Source of the DNA: PALSA-243 sp963743705
GTDB lineage: Bacteria > Acidobacteriota > Terriglobia > Bryobacterales > Bryobacteraceae
Length of the DNA: 64,000 bases
NCBI GenBank assembly: GCA_963743705.1
Contig: CAVUQS010000012.1
Span: 372,001 to 436,000 of the forward strand
Direction of reading: 5' to 3'
Positions 1 through 9,000 of the stretch are shown piece by piece. The notes beneath the pieces are model-generated. The model did no database searches. It worked only from the letters and a program-made list of their open reading frames with translations, and was not told where the DNA came from. A program made the translations under genes and the position numbers. Position 1 is the first letter of the stretch. Each line of letters starts with the position of its first letter.

Positions 1-1525
1 GTTTCCAACCGGCCGCCGATAGCTTGGAAATGTCGGCTTTTTCAAGTGGAAGGATCAACTTGCCTTCGTCATCGCGCAACTCGGCGACCGCAGGTTTATC
101 GGGTGTCGAGTAGGTATCGATGAAGTATTTTCCGGAGGGCGAGAATGCGATCGTGTGGTTCGCCGGTTCGGGGGTCAGCAGCTTCTGATTCCTGCCGTCG
201 AAGTCGACGCGGTAGAGATGGAGAAAGTACGGATCGACGCCCTTCTCGCTAGTGATCTGGTTCTTGAGCTTGCCGGTTTCGCTGTCGTAGAGGTAGAGTT
301 GCCCCCAGCCTGAGCGTTCCGAAAACCAGATGAATTCATTACTCGCCGGCAGGTAACGGAAGTTATTTCCTCCCTGCCCCGATTCATAATAAGTCGGGAC
401 TTTTTCTTCGTAGACGTCACGCACGACGCCTGTTGCCGTATCCGCGATGCGTAGGTTCTCTTGATTGTGATAACGCGCGGTGGAGATGAACGCGATGTGG
501 GCGCCGTCGGGGCTCCAGTCGACGTCCTGGTTGGGGGCGAATCGGACGTCGTCCCAGTCGGTGCTACGATGCTGATCCGCCGGCATCTGGAAACGAACGG
601 TTTTGGGACCGTCCAGTGAGATCACCACGCGCTGTATGGTGGTGACCACCTTGTCGCCCGGGAGCGGGAACTTCCAGGCCTCGAGCAGAGGATGAGGCCC
701 TACCGCCATGTTGGGGGTCGAGACCAGGTAGTTTTCACCGACGCCACGCATGTCCTGTTGGAAGGTCGCGATTCGGCGTGAGTCCGGCGACCAAAGTCCG
801 ACCGCGCGGTCGCTATGGCTCCAGCCGGCGTCATCGGTAGCGTAGCCGAAATCCTTGACGCCGTCCGTCGTAAGTTGCGTCTCGCGGCCGGTAGCTATAT
901 CGCGCGCCCATAAGTTGTAGTCGCGGATGAAGACGCCCGCCCGTCCGTCGGGCGCAACATTCAGGGGCGGTCCAGCGTCGCCGCGTCCGGCTCTTCCGCC
1001 GCCGCGTCCGGCGCCTCCGCCCCCCTCGCTCTCTGTCAGCGCGGCCCCGGCGGCGCTGCACTGGCTGCCCGAGCGGTCGCAAGTCCAGCGCTTGTTGCCG
1101 ACGTTGAAGGATACCGTAGAATCGGCCGGAAACTGGAGATTGGCGAGTTGCAGATGATAGGCCGTCTCGGCTGTCCCGCCGGCGGCGGAGATCGCCGCAG
1201 CCACCTTGACCTCATCGAACGCCGGCACACGGGTACCTTTGGCCGGATCGACCAAGTAATACTCCACGCCTCGTTCCGTGGTTACGTCGTACCAGAAGCG
1301 CTCGTCCGGAAGCCAGTTGGCGACTACGCCGGAATGGGTTTCGAGCCCCGCGAAGCCCGCGCCCAGGAACTTTTCGGCGTGCGTATAGTCAGCCGCCACA
1401 ACCGCTCGTGGCGAGTAGGCCCGCGGGCCTTGAAATGCAGCGGCGCCGGCAATAGCCGTTAAGGCGACCAGACCTACGGTCATCGAGCGGGGCGATAGAT
1501 GAAATTTAGTCGGATGCGGACGCAT
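1..1525 (-). CDS. S9-family prolyl oligopeptidase / DPP IV-like peptidase, partial (C-terminus beyond window)
   Basis: The reverse strand is open from an ATG at 1525 to the window edge, giving the first 508 residues. A GAGGAG ribosome site lies 7 bases before this ATG. A signal peptide follows an internal Met (MTVGLVALTAIAGAAAFQ). The rest reads as the beta-propeller half of a dipeptidyl peptidase IV-type enzyme, with repeated blade motifs such as DVDWSPDGAHIAFIS and IAFSPSGKYFIDTYSTPD. The catalytic alpha/beta-hydrolase half would lie off the left edge, so the Ser-Asp-His triad cannot be checked. A Gly/Arg-rich insertion (GGGGAGRGGGRAGRG) near residue 180 interrupts the propeller. Members of this family are secreted or periplasmic exopeptidases that release dipeptides. 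The gene is divergent from the TonB-type receptor gene. The family call is firm; the substrate is unknown. Confidence 0.85.
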   Translation of the reverse strand, partial: MRPHPTKFHLSPRSMTVGLVALTAIAGAAAFQGPRAYSPRAVVAADYTHAEKFLGAGFAGLETHSGVVANWLPDERFWYDVTTERGVEYYLVDPAKGTRVPAFDEVKVAAAISAAGGTAETAYHLQLANLQFPADSTVSFNVGNKRWTCDRSGSQCSAAGAALTESEGGGGAGRGGGRAGRGDAGPPLNVAPDGRAGVFIRDYNLWARDIATGRETQLTTDGVKDFGYATDDAGWSHSDRAVGLWSPDSRRIATFQQDMRGVGENYLVSTPNMAVGPHPLLEAWKFPLPGDKVVTTIQRVVISLDGPKTVRFQMPADQHRSTDWDDVRFAPNQDVDWSPDGAHIAFISTARYHNQENLRIADTATGVVRDVYEEKVPTYYESGQGGNNFRYLPASNEFIWFSERSGWGQLYLYDSETGKLKNQITSEKGVDPYFLHLYRVDFDGRNQKLLTPEPANHTIAFSPSGKYFIDTYSTPDKPAVAELRDDEGKLILPLEKADISKLSAAGWK

Positions 1526-1827
1526 CGGTACACTCCTCGGATCAGGGCTCACTACTACGGCACAGTAAGTCGATCGTTTATTCGCGGGCAGTATAGCGTA
1601 GCCGCAAAATTTGCAGGAAGCGATACGCGCCGCAGTCGTCGCGACCTACTGACCATGGACCGTGGAGAGCCTGGGAACCTCCAGCCGTCTGCTGTGGGCT
1701 TGACGATTTGCGCACGGTGGTAGTAGAAATGGCTCGGATAAAAAAAACGAATGCTCTGACTAAGATAACGGGATGTATAATCCACCGCAGTGGAGAAACC
1801 AATACGGAATCTCCTCGAGGGGGGCAA
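1526..1827. other. Divergent intergenic region
   Basis: This stretch separates the S9 peptidase from the TonB-type receptor. It should carry both promoters. Only the receptor-side -10 element (1776-1781) is convincing. I see no RNA gene or convincing small protein in it. Confidence 0.5.
1776..1781 (+). promoter_or_regulatory. Putative -10 element of the TonB-type receptor gene
   Basis: A perfect TATAAT lies 46 bases before the chosen start of the receptor gene, which would give a leader of about 40 bases. The surrounding 1730-1785 is unusually AT-rich for this window. No good -35 hexamer stands 16-18 bases upstream, so this would be a weak or activated sigma-70-type promoter. Confidence 0.35.
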
Positions 1828-4800
1828 ATGCCGAGCGCTTCAATCAAGATCCGAGGGTTGCTTTCGTTTCTGCTGGTGGCGTCTGCGGCGTTTGCGCAAA
1901 AAACCACTGGCGAAATCAAGGGCACGATCCTGGACGCCGGCAATGCCGCTGTCCCGAAGGCCTCGGTCGCCGCTAAGGACGCAGCCACGGGGCTCTCGTT
2001 CAATACCGTTTCGGCCGCGGACGGAGCGTACCTCATCCCTAATCTGCTGCCGGGCAAGTACTCGGTGACTGTAGCCGCGCCTGGCTTCGAAAAGTTGGTC
2101 ATCGCCGACATTGTGGTGGAGACTGGCCGTTCGGTCGAAGTGCCGGCGAAGCTGGAGGTCGGGGCCACAACCCAAACGGTGGAAGTGAGCAGCTCGGCGA
2201 TAGCGCTAGACACGACCACGAACCAGGTTGCCGACACCGTGCGCAACGACTATATCCAGGATCTGCCGCTTGCCGGTCGCGATGTGTTCCAGCTTTCATC
2301 GCTCAGCTCGGGTTTTACGCCCGGACCGGCCACCGAGCCGGGAACTTTCAATGGGCTCTTTCAAGGCGCCCTCAACGTTACTCTCGATGGAACCAATGTC
2401 AACGACAACCGCTACAAGAGCACCAACGGGTTTGCTTCGCTGGTGGCGCTGAGATTAGGCGCCGTTGAAGAAGTGACGGTTACCACCAACGGCTTGCAAG
2501 CCGATGCCTCCGCGCAAGGGGCGATGACCATGCAGTTCACGACGCGCCGCGGAACCAATCAATTCCACGGAAGCGTCTTTGAGGAGGTTCGCAATGACTT
2601 CTTCAACGCAAACGACTTTTTCCTCAACGTGCAGGGCCTGCGCAAAACCGCGCAAAAGCTCAACGATTTCGGCGGCAATTTGGGCGGACCGATCAAGGTT
2701 CCGGGTATTCCATACTTCCGCAACAAGCTTTTCTTTTTCCTGAATTTTGAAGACGCGCCGGTGCCGGGTGCGACCAACAAGACCGCCACCACGCTGACAT
2801 CGGCCGCGCAGGCCGGCAACTACACCTATCTGGGAACCGATGGCACTTTGCACACAGTTAACGTTCTGGCGCTAGCGGCAGCGAATGGCTATCCGAGCCA
2901 GATTGACCCGGCCGTCCAAGCCCAGCTCACGACGATCAATGGCACGCTGAGCAAAGCTACGCTCCTGCCGATCAGTAACAACTACTTTCAACAGACCGTC
3001 GCCTGGAAGACTCCGACTGGCTTGAGCGACATATACCCAAGCGCACGTTTGGATTACCAGATCACCAACAAGGTGGCGTATCACGTGGCGTGGAACTTGC
3101 ATCACAATCACACGAACGCGACCGGCCCCACGTATCCCGGCCTGCCGCTGGCGTCGGGGGAAAGCAAGCAGACAAGTTACGCGCTATCCAACGGCGTGGA
3201 TGTCACATTTTCGCCGACGGTTTTCAATTCCTTTAAGTTCGGAATCCAGAGCACGATCATTGCCCAGAATATTGCCAACAGCATCGAACAGTGGGCTTCC
3301 CAGGATTACCGGAGGTACACCTTCGGCAGCGGCCTGAACGCCTCTATTCCGAATGCGGTTCCAACGATCAATGGCGAACCGGCTTATACCTACTCGGACC
3401 AATTGAACTGGGTTAAAGGCCACCACACGTTCAAGTTCGGCGCCTCTGGGATGTACGCGCGTTTCTATTACCTGCAATATTACGCCGATTGCGGCGTGGC
3501 GAATTACACGCTGGGCGTCGCATCCAGCGATCCCATCAACTCGGTTTTTGTAGCTGCGAATTTCCCCAACATCACATCGACGACTCTGAGCACCCCGGCC
3601 GCGTTGTACGCCACCCTGACGGGCCGCGTCAGCTCGATCTCTTCGACCTGGAATATCGACGAGAAGACCAGGCAGTTCGTGGAATTCGCGCCGCTAATCT
3701 ACCGCGAGAATTATGCGTCTTGGGGTACTTTTTTCCAGGATTCCTTCCGTGTGAGTCAGTCGCTGACGCTGAATTACGGTTTGCGGTGGGAGTTCCCAGG
3801 CGTCATGACCAACACCAACAACACATATATGGCGCCGGTGCCAGGGGATCTGCTGGCGCCTTCGGCGGCGCCCTTCCAACCAGGCGTTTTCGGAGCCGCC
3901 GGCGCTAACTACGTTCCGTCGATCGCGCAGCGGTCGGTTGCCTACACGATGGGGCATGTAAATCCGGCGCCCAACTTCGGTTTTGCCTGGAATCCGCGCG
4001 TAGACAATGGCTTCCTTGCAAAGTTGATCGGCGGGAACCGCACGGTTATTCGCGGCAGCTACGGCATCTCCTACTTTGATGAGGGGCTGAACGGCGATTA
4101 TTGGACCAACACCAATGCCGGCAATTGGCAGGTGTATTCGGCGGCTGCGGGCGCGCAATTTGCGGCCGGTTCGCTGAATTTGGAATCTCCAAGCCCGGCA
4201 TTTTCAGTCGCCCCTGCGGCATTTACGCCTCCGTTCTCGGAATCCCCATTTGTGTTTAATAATTACGACGTCGCCACAGCGCAACCGCACATGCGCGAAC
4301 CCTATGTGCAAACTTGGAATTTCGGTATCCAGCGCGAACTAAGCAAGACGTCCCTGCTGGAGGTGCGCTACGTGGGCAATAAGACCACGCACAAGTGGCA
4401 GCAGTACGCGCTTACGGAAGCTAATATTTTCGAAAACGGTTTCCTCCCGGAGTTTCAGAACGCGCAAAAGAATCTCTCCATCAACGAAGCGAGCGGCAAA
4501 GGCGCCACCTTCCAGAATCTTGGCCTGGCGGGCGAGTCGCCGCTGCCTATCTTAGAGACTTCGTTTGGCGCGAATGGATCTATGGCAGCCCTGGCGGCAG
4601 GCTCATCGTGGACGAGTGCGACCTTTGTGAACCAACTCCTGCAGGGGCAGGCTGGAGCCATGGCCAATACCTTGCAAGGACGGACGGCGTCGAACGAGGG
4701 GTATTACTGCCGGCTGGTGGGCGCCAATTTCGCACCGTGCAGCGCCCTCGGCTACACGGGCGCGAGCAAATATCCGATCAACTTTTGGGTGCCAAATCCG

Positions 4801-5628
4801 TACGTGGGTGAGAACGACGAGTTGACAGACAGTGCGTGGGGCACCTACAACGCCCTCCAGGTGGAGTTTCGGCAGCGATTGAGCCACGGGGCTACGTTGA
4901 CCTTTAATTACGCCTGGTCGCACGCGCTCACGGATATGCCCAACCAGTCTAGCGCCAGCGGAGACGTGGAGAACCACACCACGATCCGCAATTTCAACCT
5001 GGACAAGTCTCCGCTAGGCAACGACCACCGGCAAACTTACGCGGTCTACGGCACCTATGAGTTGCCATTCGGTGCAAACCGCAAGTGGAACTTCTCAAAT
5101 CCGCTGCTGCGCCGCGTGTTGGATGGCTGGATGCTTGGAGCCATTGCCAACGTGCTTTCGGGCTCGGAAACGCTCACAACCAGCGGCTATCAGACCTTCA
5201 ACAATTACGGCGATAGTGGCGTGCTGTTGCAGGGGCTCTCGTCCTCCCAATTCAGCAGTATGTTGACCGAAGGCCCACGCAGCCTCCCGGCGGGGGTGGC
5301 GGGCGTACTGACCGCGGCTCCATCGTTAGTTGCAGCGAACGGCACTGCTAACTCCGCGTACTTACAGCCATGGCAGGTGGCGGGGACACTAGGGGAGCGG
5401 TTCTATGTCACCGGGCCCTGGAATTGGACGTTGAATGCGTCATTGAGGAAAGACGTGCCGATTAACGAACGCTTGCACTTTACGCTGCAGGCGGAGTTTT
5501 TGAACGTGCTCAACCACCCCGAGTTCGGTCTGCCAAATATGAGCCCGACGTCGACCGCATTCGGTGAGGTGACGAGCAGCATGATCGCCCCGCGGAACAT
5601 CCAGCTTCGCGGATCTTTGCGCTGGTAG
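1828..5628 (+). CDS. TonB-dependent receptor, Oar-like, with carboxypeptidase-regulatory-like domain
   Basis: The protein has 1266 residues from the ATG at 1828, which is preceded by a GAGGGGGG ribosome site. A further open stretch reaches back to 1708, but the chosen start leads directly into a signal peptide (IRGLLSFLLVASAAFAQ). Next comes a carboxypeptidase-regulatory-like beta-sandwich (about residues 22-105: GEIKGTILDAGNAAVPKASV ... GKYSVTVAAPGF), then a plug domain (RNDYIQDLPLAGRDVFQLS) and a long outer-membrane beta-barrel ending in an aromatic residue (RGSLRW), as usual for BamA substrates. Such receptors are greatly expanded in Acidobacteria and are thought to import oligomeric nutrients or secrete proteins. 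No TonB box was recognised. The ligand is unknown. The gene is monocistronic as far as can be seen. Confidence 0.9.
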   Translation: MPSASIKIRGLLSFLLVASAAFAQKTTGEIKGTILDAGNAAVPKASVAAKDAATGLSFNTVSAADGAYLIPNLLPGKYSVTVAAPGFEKLVIADIVVETGRSVEVPAKLEVGATTQTVEVSSSAIALDTTTNQVADTVRNDYIQDLPLAGRDVFQLSSLSSGFTPGPATEPGTFNGLFQGALNVTLDGTNVNDNRYKSTNGFASLVALRLGAVEEVTVTTNGLQADASAQGAMTMQFTTRRGTNQFHGSVFEEVRNDFFNANDFFLNVQGLRKTAQKLNDFGGNLGGPIKVPGIPYFRNKLFFFLNFEDAPVPGATNKTATTLTSAAQAGNYTYLGTDGTLHTVNVLALAAANGYPSQIDPAVQAQLTTINGTLSKATLLPISNNYFQQTVAWKTPTGLSDIYPSARLDYQITNKVAYHVAWNLHHNHTNATGPTYPGLPLASGESKQTSYALSNGVDVTFSPTVFNSFKFGIQSTIIAQNIANSIEQWASQDYRRYTFGSGLNASIPNAVPTINGEPAYTYSDQLNWVKGHHTFKFGASGMYARFYYLQYYADCGVANYTLGVASSDPINSVFVAANFPNITSTTLSTPAALYATLTGRVSSISSTWNIDEKTRQFVEFAPLIYRENYASWGTFFQDSFRVSQSLTLNYGLRWEFPGVMTNTNNTYMAPVPGDLLAPSAAPFQPGVFGAAGANYVPSIAQRSVAYTMGHVNPAPNFGFAWNPRVDNGFLAKLIGGNRTVIRGSYGISYFDEGLNGDYWTNTNAGNWQVYSAAAGAQFAAGSLNLESPSPAFSVAPAAFTPPFSESPFVFNNYDVATAQPHMREPYVQTWNFGIQRELSKTSLLEVRYVGNKTTHKWQQYALTEANIFENGFLPEFQNAQKNLSINEASGKGATFQNLGLAGESPLPILETSFGANGSMAALAAGSSWTSATFVNQLLQGQAGAMANTLQGRTASNEGYYCRLVGANFAPCSALGYTGASKYPINFWVPNPYVGENDELTDSAWGTYNALQVEFRQRLSHGATLTFNYAWSHALTDMPNQSSASGDVENHTTIRNFNLDKSPLGNDHRQTYAVYGTYELPFGANRKWNFSNPLLRRVLDGWMLGAIANVLSGSETLTTSGYQTFNNYGDSGVLLQGLSSSQFSSMLTEGPRSLPAGVAGVLTAAPSLVAANGTANSAYLQPWQVAGTLGERFYVTGPWNWTLNASLRKDVPINERLHFTLQAEFLNVLNHPEFGLPNMSPTSTAFGEVTSSMIAPRNIQLRGSLRW

Positions 5629-5692
5629 GCGGGCGGTATATCCCCCAACACTGAGGCAAACGGCGATGGCTAGTTCGTCGCTTAGAGACCGA

Positions 5693-5735
5693 CGGGGCGA
5701 GCCCGAATGCCGCACATTCGAATCCACTCGCCCCG
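5693..5735. repeat. Nested inverted repeat, possible terminator or activator site
   Basis: A perfect 9-base stem CGGGGCGAG (5693-5701) pairs with CTCGCCCCG (5727-5735). A 6-base stem CGAATG/CATTCG (5704-5709 and 5715-5720) lies inside the loop. It lies 65 bases after the receptor stop codon, so it could end that transcript, but no T-run follows on either strand. The inner palindrome contains AATGCCGCAC, which recurs before the structural eCIS operon. Confidence 0.45.
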
Positions 5736-5842
5736 ACCAAACAATCCACTAAAATTTGGCGGTGAATCCTCGCTGCGGCGCGGACGCCGCAGCTCCTTGG
5801 GACGATTCAGCGTCTAACCTCTTCCCGGCCAACACTTCGGTT

Positions 5843-5858
5843 GGGAAAGCGAATTGCA
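5843..5858 (+). promoter_or_regulatory. Candidate sigma-54 (-24/-12) promoter before the PoNe cargo gene
   Basis: GG at 5844-5845 and GC at 5856-5857 have exactly 10 bases between them, with TTGCA at the -12 box. The -24 box is poor (GGAAAG instead of TGGCACG). The site resembles the better promoter at 11626-11641 (11 of 16 positions equal). It would start transcription about 135 bases before the cargo gene. Confidence 0.35.
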
Positions 5859-6006
5859 ACATCTCCGAATTCGCGAGTGGAGAATGGCCATTGTCCGGCA
5901 TCCCCGCTCCGTCTGCGAGGATACTGCAATGTCGAACTCCGCCGTCGCGAGTCCGTTGACGGTGCCGCTGCGTCAATCCTTGCCGCGCTTTTCGAGAACC
6001 TAGTTT

Positions 6007-9000
6007 ATGGGATCTGGGTTCGAGCGCAAACCGGAGAGCAAGAAAGGCAGCAGCCCGGCAAGCTGGCAGCGGGCCGCTGCCACGCTCGAGCGGAATTCCG
6101 GTCTCGGCGCACCCGCGGGCTTGCCCCTGTTTCTGCAAGCCGCAACAGCGGCGCCTCCTGCCACAGATCAATATGAACGCGAAGCGGACCGGGTCGCCGA
6201 GCAGGTCGTTCACACGCCGGACCGGAGTGGCGCCGAAGCGACCGCACTGAGTCCGATTTCCGGAGGCCATCAAAACGGTGGGGCGACCGGAGTTGCGGAC
6301 GTCCTGCAGTCTGGCGGTGAACCGCTGGATGAATCTGCGCGCGGATTTCTGGAGCCGCGCTTCGGCCGCGACTTCGGCGATGTGAGAATCCACCGTGACG
6401 CGATGGCCGCGGATTCCGCCGAGGCCTTGAACGCCCGAGCCTATACCGCGGGCAATCATGTCGCATTTGGCCGCGAAGAGTATGCGCCCTCCAGCAAACC
6501 GGGGCTGCGTCTCCTGGCGCATGAGCTGGCGCATGTGGTCCAGCAGGGCGGATCGAGCAACCGGATTCAGCGAAAGCAGCAGGCGGCTGCCCCGGCCGAG
6601 ACGGATCCCCGCGCGCTCCTCTCACGGAATGCCGCGCGCTTGCGCGGGGAAGCGCTGCCCGAATTTCAACGCGGCGTCGACGGGATCGCTTCGCAAGCTG
6701 TCGATGAGGCCGGCTCGCTGGCGCTGCTACTGTGGGCCACCATCGAGGGCGCGTACGCGGCGATCCGCCCGCCGGACGGGCCCGATCTCCCCGAGTTCGC
6801 CGATCTCCGCCGCGATGTCCTCGCCGGCGTCACGATCCAGAAGTTCCGCGGCGCGGACGTTGCCGGTCCGGCGAAGGCGATCGAGCACATCGGCGACGTA
6901 GGCCAATATATTGCTATTCAGACCCGCGAGGCTGTGGAGACCGTGAGGTCCGCCGAGGCGCTGCTGGTCGTGCTGCGCAAGCGCCGCCTCGAATATGAGG
7001 ATGAGGAGACGGCAGTACGGATCTTCCGCGAGCGGCCCAACCCTTGGGAATTGGGATATCTGCGCGCCGTGGTGGATCAAGCCGGGCTTACCCCGGCGCT
7101 CGATGGCTTCCGGTTCGATAACTTCAGCGATCTTCAAGCCATCTTCGCCTCGCAGAAATTCACCCTCGAGCGCGGCGTCATCGGCCCTGCCGATCGGATT
7201 GGAGTGCTGGAGCCGATGCCCGCGGAAGGCAGGGTTCGCGTCCTGCAGCCTTACGGGGCACGCGAGCTGGCGGCAGAGCTCTACCGCGATCCATCTTTCT
7301 ATGAGACCGTGCTGCTGCCGTACAATCGAGGCGCGCTGGGCAACCTTCGTCCCGAAGCCCTGATTCCCGCCGGCACGGAGCTTACCGTCGAGCCGCAGCT
7401 CCTGTGGGGCCGCTACCGGTTGGCGTTCATGGCGGCGGAGATCAGCCGATCGCAACTCGACCGGCCGTACATCGAGGCCACTCCCAGCGGCTCCGCCATC
7501 GCGGGAACGAAAACCCACTATGCCGTCCGCTGGCCCGTGCCGTCACCGGATACGGCCATGCAAACGAACACGGGGATCGCGTTGTGGATGCCCTTGACGT
7601 CGCGGTGGGACGCCGCCGAACTCAACTGGACCGTGGAAGGCGACCCGGCGAAGGACGGCGGCGAGGAATCGCTGGCGATCCAGGCCGTCCGCATGGAAAC
7701 ACTCACCAAAAGCGGTTACGGCGTCGATCGGGAATGGCCCGAGACCGGAACTTACACGGTGCGCTGCCGCGTCCGGTTCGGATATCTCGATGCGCCCACC
7801 GAGATAGACCTGCGGTACGCACAGCCGGTTGTCACGGAGGAGGAGAAGGTCGAAATCGGTTGGGCAACCATGATGGACCCGCGCAGGGAAGACATCCACC
7901 TGACGACGGCGGAGACCTATGGCGAGTTCCAACAGATCGCGCAACAGCTCGGTGTAACGGAGGACGAACTCGCCGCGAATCCGCAGCTCGCCGGCCCGAT
8001 GGGCGTCGGCATGTCGTACTACCCCGAATTCCTGTTGCGCGATCTGCGCAAAGAGCGCGAGGAGGCCAGCGACGAAAACCGGCGCAAGAAGATCGACGGG
8101 CGGATCGATGCCCTCGAGAGCGCGATCGAACGAACGAAGAAGGCCTGGGGCATGCGGCCAATCCGCGCGCTCTATGTGTCGTCGAAGAACGACCGCACGG
8201 AGTCCGCGCCCCTCACTCTCTACGTTGCGCCGGATCCTGAGGGACCGAGGGCTCTTCCCTATGCCCTGAGACTCTGGGACTTCACTCTCGAGCATCCAAG
8301 AGAGTATTACTACGACGCCGGGTATCCCGCGACGGGCGCCATTCACGGCATGCTCGAGACATTTGCCCACGATTCGCCCTATCCCACCGGCACGGTGCGC
8401 TTCTGGCTCGACTCGTCCGTGCTTCCGTCGCAGTTTCTCGGGGACGAGTCGATCCCGAAAGAAGTGCTCGACCTCCATACCCATGGAGGCCCCTGGACCG
8501 AGAAATTGGCTCCGGCCATCCTCACGCTCGGGGCGGTGGTTGTCGGCTCCGCGTTACTGGGACCGGAGGTTGCGTTAACCGCCTTCGCGATCTACGGCGC
8601 CATCACCGGAATCGCCGACATCGTCTCGCGGCTTGCGGATGGAACCTTCGAGTTCGATCTCCAGACCGGACTCGACATCCTCGGGATCGTGGGCGGATTC
8701 GCGGCGGGCATCAGCCCATTCATTTCCGTAGTTCGTGGGGTCGGTGAGGTGGCCTGGCTTGGCGCAACCCTAAAGACTACCGGCGTGCTCCAACTTGGCG
8801 TCATGGCCGGCACGCATTTGAACCAGATCGTCAAAGCGGTGCAATCGGGCGATCAGGACGCGATTTTGGAAGCCGTCATGTCGGCCATCGCGGACGGCGC
8901 CTTTGTCGTCGTCACGCACGCGCAAGCCAAGGCCGGCGAAGCCGAGGTTCGCGCCCGCAAGGCAGGCGACCCGGTGTTCGAAGGCGTTCAGGGCGGCTAC

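Larger units (their letters stand above)
5629..6006. other. Intergenic region before the eCIS cargo gene
   Basis: No convincing gene is present. It contains a nested inverted repeat (5693-5735) and a candidate sigma-54 promoter (5843-5858), both listed separately. Short open frames here lack ribosome sites and resemble nothing recognisable. Confidence 0.5.

Noticed and set aside
1700..1729. TTGACG (1700-1705) with TAGAAA (1724-1729) as sigma-70 promoter for the receptor
   Set aside because: The -10 is poor and an exact TATAAT stands closer to the gene at 1776-1781.
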